From: Flavobacterium sp.
GTDB lineage: Bacteria > Bacteroidota > Bacteroidia > Flavobacteriales > Flavobacteriaceae
DNA: 12,100 nt
Direction: 5' to 3'
Assembly (NCBI GenBank): GCA_004296145.1
Contig: SEBM01000059.1
Span: 1-12,100, forward strand
Every line of letters starts with the position of its first letter. The stretch's first letter is position 1. Made by a program: the position numbers and the translations under genes. The notes under the pieces were generated by a model. It searched no databases. It was not told the DNA's origin and saw only the letters and a program-made list of their open reading frames with translations. Below are positions 1 to 6,776 of this stretch, piece by piece.

Positions 1-1034
1 TTTTTAGTGCTTTAGGAGCCTTCAACGGAATTATTCTTGGAGTTTATTTCTTCTTTTTTACAAAGAGAAAATACCTGACCAATTATTTCCTCGGCGCACT
101 TTTGTTTGCTTTGAGTATCAGGATCGGTAAATCTGTTTTTGTTTATTTTCATCCGGGTTTGCCAAGAATGTATTTGCAGTTTGGTCTCACGGCTTGTTTT
201 TTTATTGGCCCATGTTTGTATTACTTTATAAAATCGGCTGCAGACGAAATCAACATACTTCCAAAATCATGGAAATGGATATTGATTTCTTTGGGAATTC
301 TTATTCTTGGTGTTGGAATTGCTTTTCCGTATGAAGGATATCCAAAACTTTGGAACGTTTATTTCATAAAAATCATTTATTTGCAATGGTTCGTTTATAT
401 CCTTTTTTCAGGTTTTACCCTTAGAAAAGTGCTGATGAAAATATTCAGCAGAAAACAAAAAGCAACGCCAGCCGAAACCTGGTTCGGAACTCTTTTTCTG
501 GGTAACTTTCTGCTTTTCCTGTTTTATGCACTTTCTTTATTGAGATTTCCCGCTTTCATGTACATAAGCGGTGCGGTTGTTTTTTCTTTTATTCTCTATC
601 TGATTATTTCAATTCTTTTATACCGAAAGAAAACAGACGATTTGTTTTTATTAAACGGACAGAAACCTTCGGGCAAAAAACTGGACGATTCTGAAGCTGT
701 AATTTTATTCGAAAAGCTGGAAAATATTATGACTGAAAAAGAACTTTATAAAAACCCGAACCTGAATTTGCAGGATTTGTCAAAAGAACTTAATATTTCA
801 AGCCATCAATTATCACAGTTTCTCAATAATAATATCGGAAAGAATTTTACCAGTTTTATAAATGAATTTAGAATTAATGAGGCGTGTAAAGTTATATTGT
901 CTAATGACAAACTTACATTAGAATCAATTGGTTATGATGTTGGTTTTAATTCCAAATCAACATTTTTCGCGGCTTTTAAAAAACATACGGGAACGACTCC
1001 GTTAAATTATCAACTTCAGGCTTTACAAACTTAG
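1..1034 (+). CDS. Membrane-anchored AraC-family transcriptional regulator (5' end outside window)
   Basis: The reading frame is open from base 3 to the TAG at 1032-1034, giving 343 visible residues. It lines up with the next gene from that protein's residue 11, so only about ten N-terminal residues are missing. The TTG at 102 is therefore not the real start. The N-terminal two thirds form about seven hydrophobic membrane segments, and a linker with the motif YRKKTDDLFLLN leads into a C-terminal AraC DNA-binding domain. Two helix-turn-helix units are visible: LNLQDLSKELNISSHQLSQF, and one starting LTLESIGYDVGFNSKSTFF, the typical second AraC helix pair. The layout (membrane sensor fused to HTH_18) is common in Bacteroidota, where such proteins are thought to sense a signal at the membrane. 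The ligand and targets are unknown. The next paralogue starts three bases after the stop, so the two are probably co-transcribed. Confidence 0.9.
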   Translation, partial: FSALGAFNGIILGVYFFFFTKRKYLTNYFLGALLFALSIRIGKSVFVYFHPGLPRMYLQFGLTACFFIGPCLYYFIKSAADEINILPKSWKWILISLGILILGVGIAFPYEGYPKLWNVYFIKIIYLQWFVYILFSGFTLRKVLMKIFSRKQKATPAETWFGTLFLGNFLLFLFYALSLLRFPAFMYISGAVVFSFILYLIISILLYRKKTDDLFLLNGQKPSGKKLDDSEAVILFEKLENIMTEKELYKNPNLNLQDLSKELNISSHQLSQFLNNNIGKNFTSFINEFRINEACKVILSNDKLTLESIGYDVGFNSKSTFFAAFKKHTGTTPLNYQLQALQT

Positions 1035-1037
1035 GTT

Positions 1038-2096
1038 ATGAATATTGGTAAAGAAATATTATTCTTCTTTGGTGCTCTGGGGGCCTTTAACGGAATAATC
1101 CTGAGTGTCTATTTTTTCTTTTTTACCAGAAAAAAATACCTCACCAATTACTTTTTAGCGGCCTTACTTTTGGCTTTAAGCATTAGAATTGCGGTTACAG
1201 TTTTTGTGTATTTTAATAATGCTTTGCCCAAAACGTATCTTCAAATCGGACTTTCGGCTTGTTTGTTAATTGGTCCATTTTTATATTATTTTATAAAATC
1301 TGGAATTGAAGAAATAAACAGAATTCCGAAAGCATGGAAATGGAACATTGCAATTTGGTTTCTTGTTATAGGAACTTTTGGAGTTTTATTTCCATATAAA
1401 AATTATCCTGTTTTATGGAATGATTATATTGTTGCTGCTATTTTCTTTCAATGGTTTACTTATCTTTTTCTTTCAGGTTTTGAAAGCATCGGCATTCTTC
1501 AAAAAATAATGAATCAGAAAGAAAAAGCGGTTCCGGCAGAAATGTGGTTCGGAATGATTTGGTTTGGTAATCTTGTACTATTTGGTTTTTACTTTTTAGG
1601 ATTAATCCGCATTCCGTTTATTTCCTGCATTACCGGCGCGGTATCTTTTACGTTTATTTTATATCTGATAGTCTGTGTTCTTTTATACAGGAAAAAAACA
1701 GACGATTTATTTCTATTGAACATTCAGAAGTATTCAGGAAAAAAAATAGATTTAGCCGAAGCAGCAGTTTTGTCTGAAAAGCTTGAAAATCTCATGCAGG
1801 AAAAAGAACTCTACAGAAATCCGAATCTGACTTTGCATCATTTATCTCAGGAACTGAATATTTCAAATCATCAATTATCGCAATTTTTGAATAACAATCT
1901 TGGGAAAAATTTCACCACTTTCGTGAATGAATTCCGCATTAACGAAGCCTGCAGAATTATAATTTTAAATGATAAACTCACACTAGAATCTATCGGTTAT
2001 GATGTTGGTTTTAATTCAAAGTCGACATTCTTTTCAGCTTTTAAAAAACATACCGGAACCACGCCACTAAATTATCAACTTCAGGCAACGACTTAG
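1038..2096 (+). CDS. Membrane-anchored AraC-family transcriptional regulator, tandem paralogue
   Basis: This is a complete 352-residue protein. Hydrophobic segments lie at roughly residues 7-30, 36-57, 67-88, 101-118, 130-148, 170-190 and 195-216, so about seven membrane passes precede a cytoplasmic C-terminal AraC domain at about 250-348. The two helix-turn-helix units are near 264-286 (LTLHHLSQELNISNHQLSQF) and 314-340 (starting LTLESIGYDVGF). The last 40 residues are almost identical to those of the preceding gene, while the membrane parts differ more. This suggests a local duplication that kept the DNA-binding surface and let the sensing part diverge. The ATG at 1038 follows the upstream stop by three bases, and the N-terminus matches the open frame of the paralogue. 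A TonB-dependent receptor gene lies downstream on the same strand, so regulation of it is plausible but unproven. Confidence 0.92.
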   Translation: MNIGKEILFFFGALGAFNGIILSVYFFFFTRKKYLTNYFLAALLLALSIRIAVTVFVYFNNALPKTYLQIGLSACLLIGPFLYYFIKSGIEEINRIPKAWKWNIAIWFLVIGTFGVLFPYKNYPVLWNDYIVAAIFFQWFTYLFLSGFESIGILQKIMNQKEKAVPAEMWFGMIWFGNLVLFGFYFLGLIRIPFISCITGAVSFTFILYLIVCVLLYRKKTDDLFLLNIQKYSGKKIDLAEAAVLSEKLENLMQEKELYRNPNLTLHHLSQELNISNHQLSQFLNNNLGKNFTTFVNEFRINEACRIIILNDKLTLESIGYDVGFNSKSTFFSAFKKHTGTTPLNYQLQATT

Positions 2097-2118
2097 CTTT
2101 AAATTAAAATAGCAAGGG

Positions 2119-2220
2119 TTTTTATTCACGCAGATTTTAAAGATTTAAGCAGATGCGCGCAGATCATTAATATAAATCCATTAAATCTGCTCTGATCTGT
2201 AAAATCTGCGTGAAATAAAA
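2119..2220. repeat. Large imperfect palindromic intergenic repeat
   Basis: The left arm (2120-2154) and right arm (2184-2220) are inverted copies that share a CACGCAGATTTTA core and a further AGCAGAT block, with a few mismatches and a single-base indel. The loop covers about 2155-2183. The arms can form a long hairpin in RNA or cruciform in DNA. It lies after the second regulator's stop and could end that transcript, although it has no clean T-run after a GC-rich stem. CACGCAGATTT-type palindromes recur between genes in Flavobacterium genomes. That statement is from general knowledge, since only one copy is present here. Confidence 0.75.
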
Positions 2221-2403
2221 TACAAAACTATATTTCGCGAGTTAAACCTCTGTTCCTCTGAGCCTCTGCAGCTTTGAAGCTCAAAAAAGAAAAGTTCAAA
2301 TTTATAAATCCGTACTCCTGATTTCTGTTTCGGTTACCGCATTCAACGATTTTCAGATGACTTTTGTTTCAAATACAAGTCAAACCTTTAATCGTTAAAA
2401 TTT
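2221..2403. other. Rest of the regulator-receptor spacer: tandem CCTCTGNN octamers and possible operator
   Basis: No gene is seen here. Three head-to-tail octamers of the form CCTCTGNN occupy 2247-2270, and a small AGCTT/AAGCT inverted repeat follows at 2270-2281. The octamers resemble a decayed copy of a second intergenic repeat type seen in Flavobacterium. Nearer the receptor start, 2331-2339 reads CGGTTACCG, a perfect short palindrome around a central T, which could be part of a regulator site. No good TAnnTTTG promoter box was found between this point and the receptor start at 2404. Confidence 0.45.
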
Positions 2404-2937
2404 ATGAGATTTCTAATTTTTGTTATCATTTCAATTTATTTCCTGATTTTTTCATCAATACAACTAAAAGCACAATCCGGAAAAAAAAATCCGGATAAAT
2501 CCTTTGTTAAAGAGGGTGAGCTCATCAAAACAACAACATTGCCTGCTCAGGATTCTGTAACTATTAAAAACCTTGATGACAATCAGCTAAACGAAGTAGT
2601 TATAAAAAGTCAGGCGTCATTATTAAAAAACACATCAGGCGGAAATACAGAAGTTAGAGTTGCCAATACTTTGCTCGCAACAAGTACTTCTGTAAATGAA
2701 TTATTGGGCAGAATTCCTAATGTTGTTGTTGCAGAAGGACAAATTAGTGTTCTCGGAAAAGGAGAAGCCATTATTTATTTAAACGGAGTATTGATTAATT
2801 ATGAGCGTTTTGCTGCAATTCCTGTTTCGCAGATTTTGAAAATTGAAGTAATTGCAAATCCTTCTTCAAAATATGATGCCGAAGGAAAAGCAGTGATCAA
2901 TATTGTAACAAAAAAAAAATTGAAAACGGTTTATTAG
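2404..2937 (+). CDS. N-terminal (signal peptide and plug) fragment of the TonB-dependent receptor
   Basis: As written, this frame stops at TAG 2935-2937 after 177 residues. Residues 1-23 form a signal peptide with a likely cut after LKA. A polar linker follows, then the plug domain at about 62-170. Plug signatures are LNEVVIKSQ (62-70), VNELLGRIPNVVV (97-109), IYLNGVLI (124-131) and the block starting EVIANPSSKYDAEGKAVINI (148-167). The last seven residues, LKTVY with the preceding lysines, come from out-of-frame reading after the A-tract. Expressed alone, the product would be a periplasmic plug with no barrel and no expected transport function. Confidence 0.75.
   Translation: MRFLIFVIISIYFLIFSSIQLKAQSGKKNPDKSFVKEGELIKTTTLPAQDSVTIKNLDDNQLNEVVIKSQASLLKNTSGGNTEVRVANTLLATSTSVNELLGRIPNVVVAEGQISVLGKGEAIIYLNGVLINYERFAAIPVSQILKIEVIANPSSKYDAEGKAVINIVTKKKLKTVY
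2910..2919 (+). other. A10 homopolymer at the receptor frame change
   Basis: Ten A residues follow ACA in the plug frame. Eleven A residues, or a minus-one slip such as A-AAA-AAA, would join the plug to the barrel frame. Long A-runs are prone to replication slippage, to transcriptional slippage and to sequencing error. The sequence cannot separate these. Confidence 0.85.
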
Positions 2938-4646
2938 GAACCGCAACACAACAAATTACCACTTCTGAATTTGCCGGAACAAGTACCAATACATTATTTG
3001 ACTTTAATTATACAAAAGGAAATTTATCTTTTATAAGTAATTACGGTTTACAGTTAGGAAAAAGCAGAGAATTATTATTCACGACCAGAACAAGACCAAA
3101 TCCGGACGAATTTATGAGATCGGAATTGACAACAGACTGGAAACGACAGTTTAATAATTATTCTAATTTCGGATTCGGATTGCAATATACATTTTCAGAG
3201 AAAAGTTATCTCTCTTTGGCATATAGTGGCAATATTGAAGATTTGGGAGGCGTTGTCGAAAGCCGAAACGCAATTACAAATAATACAAGTAGAAGTTTTT
3301 ATGCCACTGATATTGATAAAAATGATGTTTTACTCAATCAGTTTGTCAATCTGAATTATAATTTAATTACACACAAAAAAGGTTCATCCTTATTTATTGC
3401 AGGTCAATATTCTGATTTTAACGGAAAAGTAAATGATTTTATTGAAGAAAACGGAATCGTAAATCAGGAAACAACTCAAAAATATTTAAAGAATATTGTA
3501 GGCAATGCTACGGATATTTTTACGATTCAGGCAGATTTTTCAAAAAAAATAAGCGAAAAAGACAAACTCGATGCAGGAGCAAAATTTAGTTATGCCGATG
3601 TTAATTCGGGAACAGATTTTTTGACTTCAGAAAACAGCAATTCCGGATTTGAACCAAATGAAGAACTTTCGAGCGATTTTAGTTATCTGGAGAAAATTAA
3701 AGCGCTTTATTTTAACTACGGAAGAACTTTTAGCGAAAAGCTTGATGTCTCTTTTGGCGTTCGCAGCGAATGGACAAATTATAATCTGGCGACAACAGCG
3801 AGAGGAAATCAGCAATTTGAGAAAAAATACAGCAATTTTTTCCCAAATCTGCTCTTGAATTTTTCCATTTCAGAAAATTTAAAAGGACACTTTTCATACG
3901 CATCAAGAATAACCAGACCAAGATATCAGGCTTTAAATCCGTATGTTATTTATCAGGATCCGTTTACGACGATTGAAGGAAACCCAAATCTGCTTCCCGA
4001 AAAAACGCATGCTTTTGAAATAGGTGTGATGTATAAAAAGTTTGATTTTAAACTTGGATATACCTATAAAATTGATCCTATTTCGGGAGCGGCACTACGG
4101 GGAGATACACCTAATAGTTATGTTTTAAAAGCGATAAATCTGGAAGAAGGACATGTTTTTTTTAGTTCGCTTTCGAGATCGTTTACGGTTAAATGGTGGA
4201 ATTCTACCAATACAGTAAGTATGAATTTGACCAAATCAGTAGATCATTTTTATTCGTATGTTTTTAGTCCTGTAAGACCGCAGTTTTATTTGTATTCTAA
4301 TAATACATTTACGATTCCAAAACTTTTTAAACTTCAGCTTCTTGCCTGGTATTTAGGAGACAGAGGTTATGGGCTTGGAAGTGATAACAGTCGCTCGACA
4401 GTAACTTTGGGTATAGAAAGAAATTTTTTCAAAGATGCTTTAAAACTAAATTTTACTGCAAATGATATCTTTCATAAGTTTATGGTTTCCGGAGATTATA
4501 ATGTGGGACAAACCCAAATTTATTATCACAGAACGTATACGTCAAACTACTTTAAACTTATGGCAACCTATAGTTTTGGTAATTCTAAAAAGACAACTTA
4601 TAAGAAAACAGAAATCGAACAGACGGAGAATAGCCGCGCGAGATAA
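2919..4646 (+). CDS. C-terminal beta-barrel fragment of the TonB-dependent receptor
   Basis: The frame continues without a stop from the end of the A-tract to TAA 4644-4646. The first ATG is at 3114, giving 510 residues, but the coding match extends upstream to 2919, so the ATG is probably not a true start. The segment has no signal peptide of its own and could not reach the outer membrane alone. It shows alternating aromatic/polar beta strands and the family hallmark at about residues 264-296 counted from 3114: RITRPRYQALNPYVIYQDP, followed by IEGNPNLLPE. The final strand, YFKLMATYSFG, is followed by a charged tail, typical of these barrels. A terminator hairpin follows five bases after the stop. 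Confidence 0.75.
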   Translation: MENGLLGTATQQITTSEFAGTSTNTLFDFNYTKGNLSFISNYGLQLGKSRELLFTTRTRPNPDEFMRSELTTDWKRQFNNYSNFGFGLQYTFSEKSYLSLAYSGNIEDLGGVVESRNAITNNTSRSFYATDIDKNDVLLNQFVNLNYNLITHKKGSSLFIAGQYSDFNGKVNDFIEENGIVNQETTQKYLKNIVGNATDIFTIQADFSKKISEKDKLDAGAKFSYADVNSGTDFLTSENSNSGFEPNEELSSDFSYLEKIKALYFNYGRTFSEKLDVSFGVRSEWTNYNLATTARGNQQFEKKYSNFFPNLLLNFSISENLKGHFSYASRITRPRYQALNPYVIYQDPFTTIEGNPNLLPEKTHAFEIGVMYKKFDFKLGYTYKIDPISGAALRGDTPNSYVLKAINLEEGHVFFSSLSRSFTVKWWNSTNTVSMNLTKSVDHFYSYVFSPVRPQFYLYSNNTFTIPKLFKLQLLAWYLGDRGYGLGSDNSRSTVTLGIERNFFKDALKLNFTANDIFHKFMVSGDYNVGQTQIYYHRTYTSNYFKLMATYSFGNSKKTTYKKTEIEQTENSRAR

Positions 4647-4650
4647 AATA

Positions 4651-4684
4651 AAAAAGGGTTTCACCGATGATGAAACCCTTTTTT
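4651..4684. terminator. Bidirectional intrinsic terminator between receptor and aspartate kinase
   Basis: A perfect 13-bp stem pairs 4651-4663 (AAAAAGGGTTTCA) with 4671-4683 around a 7-base loop. It has a T-run on its 3' side and an A-run on its 5' side, so it can work for both strands. It lies between the receptor stop (4646) and the kinase stop (4712), which converge. Confidence 0.9.
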
Positions 4685-4711
4685 GGAATTAATTTTTTTT
4701 AACCTAAAAAA

Positions 4712-5971
4712 CTAATTTAAATCCTTTGTAACAATCTGCATCGTTTCGCGGCTTACTTGTTTTAGCAAAACTGCTTTGTTTGCTTCAACAGTATGAGCAG
4801 CTTGTTCTGTAAAATGACGGATTGTATATAATGTTACATTTTCGCTGTAATCTACTTTGAATTTTTTAGAAAGAATAGCATTCAATTCATTGAAATTTCC
4901 AAATTTATCTTCCACACAAACAGAAAAACTGATCGCAGAGTTCTGAATTAAATTCACTTTGATTTTAAATTCGTGGAATAATCCAAAAATTTCACTGATG
5001 TTTTCTTCCATAATAAAAGAGAAATCAATCGATGAAAGCGAAATCAAAAGTTGTTCTCTTTTTACAATAAAACAAGGATATTGCGGTTCTAAATCAACAC
5101 CTTTAGAAACACAAGTTCCTTTTAATAACGGGTTGATAAAAGATTTCACATACAACGGAATCTCTTTTTTCTGTAAAGGTTGTAATGTTTTTGGGTGAAT
5201 TACCGTTGCACCGTAAAACGCCAATTCGATAGCTTCACGATACGAAATCTGGTTTAACAAACTCGCATTTTCAAAATAACGCGGATCGGCATTCATCACT
5301 CCCGGAACATCTTTCCAGATCGTAACACTTTCGGCATTTAGGCAATAAGCAAAAATTCCCGCCGTATAATCTGAACCTTCACGACCTAAAGTCGTTGTGA
5401 AATTATTTTCGTCAGCGCCCAAAAATCCCTGAGTGATATTTAATATTTTTCTTGGAACATTTGTACTTATATTTTGCTGTGTAGCTTCCCAGTCTACTTC
5501 TGCGTCTCTGTAAGTCGCATCGGTTTTTATGAAGTTACGCACGTCCAGCCATTGTGTCTGAATGCCTTTGAAGTTCATAAAATGACTTAGAATTGTAGTC
5601 GAAATCAATTCTCCAACACTCACAACCTGATCGTAAACAAAGTTGTAATTTGGTGATTTATTATGCTCAAGAAAATTTTCAAGTTCAGAAAACTGAAAAT
5701 TTACAGCAGCAAAAACTTCATGATTTTCATCCTCAAATAAATCTAATACGATTTGATTGTGGTAATTTTTTATTTCCTGAATAGACGCAGTAAGCGCTGC
5801 AGGATTATCAAAATAATTTTTGATCACAACCTCAAGAGCATTTGTCGTTTTTCCCATAGCCGAAACTACCAAAATCACATCTTCATAACCCACTTTTTGT
5901 AAAACGTCGTATACGTTTTTAATTCCATCTGCATCTTTTACAGATGCTCCTCCAAATTTAAATACTCTCAT
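4712..5971 (-). CDS. lysC: Aspartate kinase, monofunctional
   Basis: The 419-residue protein phosphorylates L-aspartate with ATP (EC 2.7.2.4), the first step towards lysine/diaminopimelate, threonine and methionine. The N-terminal amino-acid kinase domain carries KFGGAS (5-10), the catalytic-region Glu of VGEL (E121), ITQGFLG (179-185), TTLGREGSDYTA (193-204) and KDVPGVMNADPR (220-231). The C-terminal part, from about 305, looks like ACT-type regulatory sequence, so feedback by an end product is expected, but which one cannot be read from sequence. There is no homoserine dehydrogenase domain, so this is not a ThrA-type fusion. The symbol is given by function; paralogues are usual in this group. 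The ATG at 5971 leads straight into the conserved KFGG motif. It lies 160 bases downstream of the GNAT gene with a palindromic repeat between. No convincing promoter is seen in that gap, so read-through from the GNAT gene is possible. Confidence 0.93.
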   Translation of the reverse strand: MRVFKFGGASVKDADGIKNVYDVLQKVGYEDVILVVSAMGKTTNALEVVIKNYFDNPAALTASIQEIKNYHNQIVLDLFEDENHEVFAAVNFQFSELENFLEHNKSPNYNFVYDQVVSVGELISTTILSHFMNFKGIQTQWLDVRNFIKTDATYRDAEVDWEATQQNISTNVPRKILNITQGFLGADENNFTTTLGREGSDYTAGIFAYCLNAESVTIWKDVPGVMNADPRYFENASLLNQISYREAIELAFYGATVIHPKTLQPLQKKEIPLYVKSFINPLLKGTCVSKGVDLEPQYPCFIVKREQLLISLSSIDFSFIMEENISEIFGLFHEFKIKVNLIQNSAISFSVCVEDKFGNFNELNAILSKKFKVDYSENVTLYTIRHFTEQAAHTVEANKAVLLKQVSRETMQIVTKDLN

Positions 5972-5981
5972 TATTAATTTA

Positions 5982-6009
5982 TAGATTTTAGATTTCAGAT
6001 TTCAGTTTG
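5982..6009. repeat. Four tandem heptamers upstream of the aspartate kinase start
   Basis: On the plus strand, the heptamers TAGATTT, TAGATTT, CAGATTT and CAGTTTG follow head to tail. They begin ten bases before the kinase start codon, so they lie in its 5' leader. Similar CAGTTT/CAGTCT words occur in the 7785-7990 spacer, which suggests a shared repeat type. Confidence 0.6.
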
Positions 6010-6033
6010 GGGCGAAATCTTTCGTTTTATTTT

Positions 6034-6122
6034 TTTGCCACGAATTACACTAATTTCACGAATTAATTAGTGTGATTCGTGAAATTGCTTCGCCTGTTCG
6101 CTATCGCTCGAGTCGTGGCGAA
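6034..6122. repeat. Nested palindromic intergenic repeat between GNAT and aspartate kinase genes
   Basis: An inner 17-bp inverted repeat pairs 6039-6055 (CACGAATTACACTAATT) with 6065-6081, with one T-G position. An outer pair, TTTGCCACGA at 6034-6043 and TCGTGGCGAA at 6113-6122, encloses it, so the left CACGA can pair with either partner. The insert at 6086-6112 is richer in GC (TTCGCCTGTTCGCTATCGC). Elements with this CCACGAATTACAC core are familiar as dispersed repeats in Flavobacterium; that is background knowledge, not shown by this window. Confidence 0.75.
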
Positions 6123-6131
6123 CTACCTTTT

Positions 6132-6605
6132 TTATAATTTTTCTAAGAACGCATTAACGCCTGCTTCATCCATTTGAACAACTTGCCAGTCTTCTAGAAT
6201 TCTTGCTCCAGAGTTCTTGTAGAATTCTACTGCCGGAGTATTCCAGTCCAGAACATTCCATTCAACTCTTCTTACATTGTCTCTTTTTCCCTGTTTCATT
6301 ATTTCTGCATAAAGTGCCGAACCTAAGCCGGTGCCTCGCATTTTTTCTTTTACAATTAAATCTTCAAGATGAATTGTCTTTCCTTTCCAGGTAGAATAGC
6401 GGTAATAGTACAGCGCAATTCCAACAATCTCTTCTTCAACTTCGGCAACAAATACATGAAATAATGGCTTTTCTCCAAAACCGTCACGTATCAAATCTTC
6501 TTCTGTAATGACAACAGCTTCAGGTTCTTTTTCGAATATTGCCAACTCCTGTATTAATCCCAAAACCGATTTCATGTCCTCAGGATTTCCTTTTCTAATA
6601 TTCAT
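6132..6605 (-). CDS. GNAT N-acetyltransferase, SSAT (spermidine/spermine/thialysine) type
   Basis: This 157-residue protein fits a single GNAT domain that transfers acetyl from acetyl-CoA to an amine. The acetyl-CoA pyrophosphate loop is RGTGLG (90-95) in VKEKMRGTGLGSALYAE. The strand before it, IHLEDLIV (78-85), and the later WNTPAVEFYKNSGA (121-134) match the layout of eukaryotic SSAT1/SSAT2 proteins. The early segment IQELAIFEKEPEAV, followed by GFGEKPLFHVFVAE, also fits that subfamily. The substrate may be a polyamine, thialysine or another small amine; sequence alone does not decide. A TATATTTG box lies upstream at 6677-6684. The aspartate kinase gene follows on the same strand after a repeat-bearing spacer. 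No functional link to the kinase is obvious. Confidence 0.88.
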   Translation of the reverse strand: MNIRKGNPEDMKSVLGLIQELAIFEKEPEAVVITEEDLIRDGFGEKPLFHVFVAEVEEEIVGIALYYYRYSTWKGKTIHLEDLIVKEKMRGTGLGSALYAEIMKQGKRDNVRRVEWNVLDWNTPAVEFYKNSGARILEDWQVVQMDEAGVNAFLEKL

Positions 6606-6676
6606 GTATTCGTATTATTAAGCGTTTATTAGCTAAAAAAGCATGTTTTTATCCGATACTTTTTGCGTTTGATTAT

Positions 6677-6684
6677 CAAATATA
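6677..6684 (-). promoter_or_regulatory. Putative -7 box for the GNAT gene
   Basis: On the minus strand this reads TATATTTG, a full match to the Bacteroidota TAnnTTTG element, about 70 bases before the GNAT start. No clear TTTG -33 box is seen at the usual 17-20 base spacing. Confidence 0.4.
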
Positions 6685-6736
6685 CAATAGTAGCAAACTA
6701 ACGAAATAATTTTTAAACCATTCTCACAAAAAAAAC

Positions 6737-6744
6737 GATATTTG
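6737..6744 (+). promoter_or_regulatory. Putative -7 box for fbp
   Basis: GATATTTG differs from TAnnTTTG at one position and lies 32 bases before the fbp start. No good -33 TTTG is seen upstream. The fbp and GNAT genes are divergent, so both promoters must lie in 6606-6776. Confidence 0.35.
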
Positions 6745-6776
6745 TGACTTAAAAATAAAACTACAACGATATAGTA

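Larger units (their letters stand above)
2404..4646 (+). pseudogene. TonB-dependent receptor / outer-membrane beta-barrel protein, frame split at an A-tract
   Basis: The plug part (2404-2937) and barrel part (frame open from 2919 to 4646) together encode one receptor of about 747 residues if the ribosome or polymerase slips by one base at the run of ten A residues at 2910-2919. With that correction the junction reads INIVTKKKIENGLLGTA, which flows naturally from plug to barrel. The family (OMP_b-brl_3 type TonB receptors) sits in the outer membrane and imports a ligand with energy from TonB-ExbBD; the substrate cannot be told here. The usual N-terminal carboxypeptidase-like domain is absent. 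No other lesion is seen in either part. The split could be a sequencing error, a phase-variable off state, slippage-dependent expression or a young pseudogene. The preceding AraC-type genes may regulate it. Confidence 0.8.

Noticed and set aside
102..1034. TTG at 102 as the start of the first regulator
   Set aside because: The frame is open back to base 3 and matches the paralogue from its residue 11, so the gene begins outside the window.
3627..3921. Short open frames on either strand inside the receptor barrel
   Set aside because: They overlap a clear coding frame, lack domain signs and are Lys/Phe-rich shadows of AT-rich sequence.
5972..6131. A lysine riboswitch or amino-acid attenuator before aspartate kinase
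   Set aside because: The leader holds a dispersed palindrome and heptamers, no conserved lysine-riboswitch core, and no leader peptide rich in Lys, Thr or Met.
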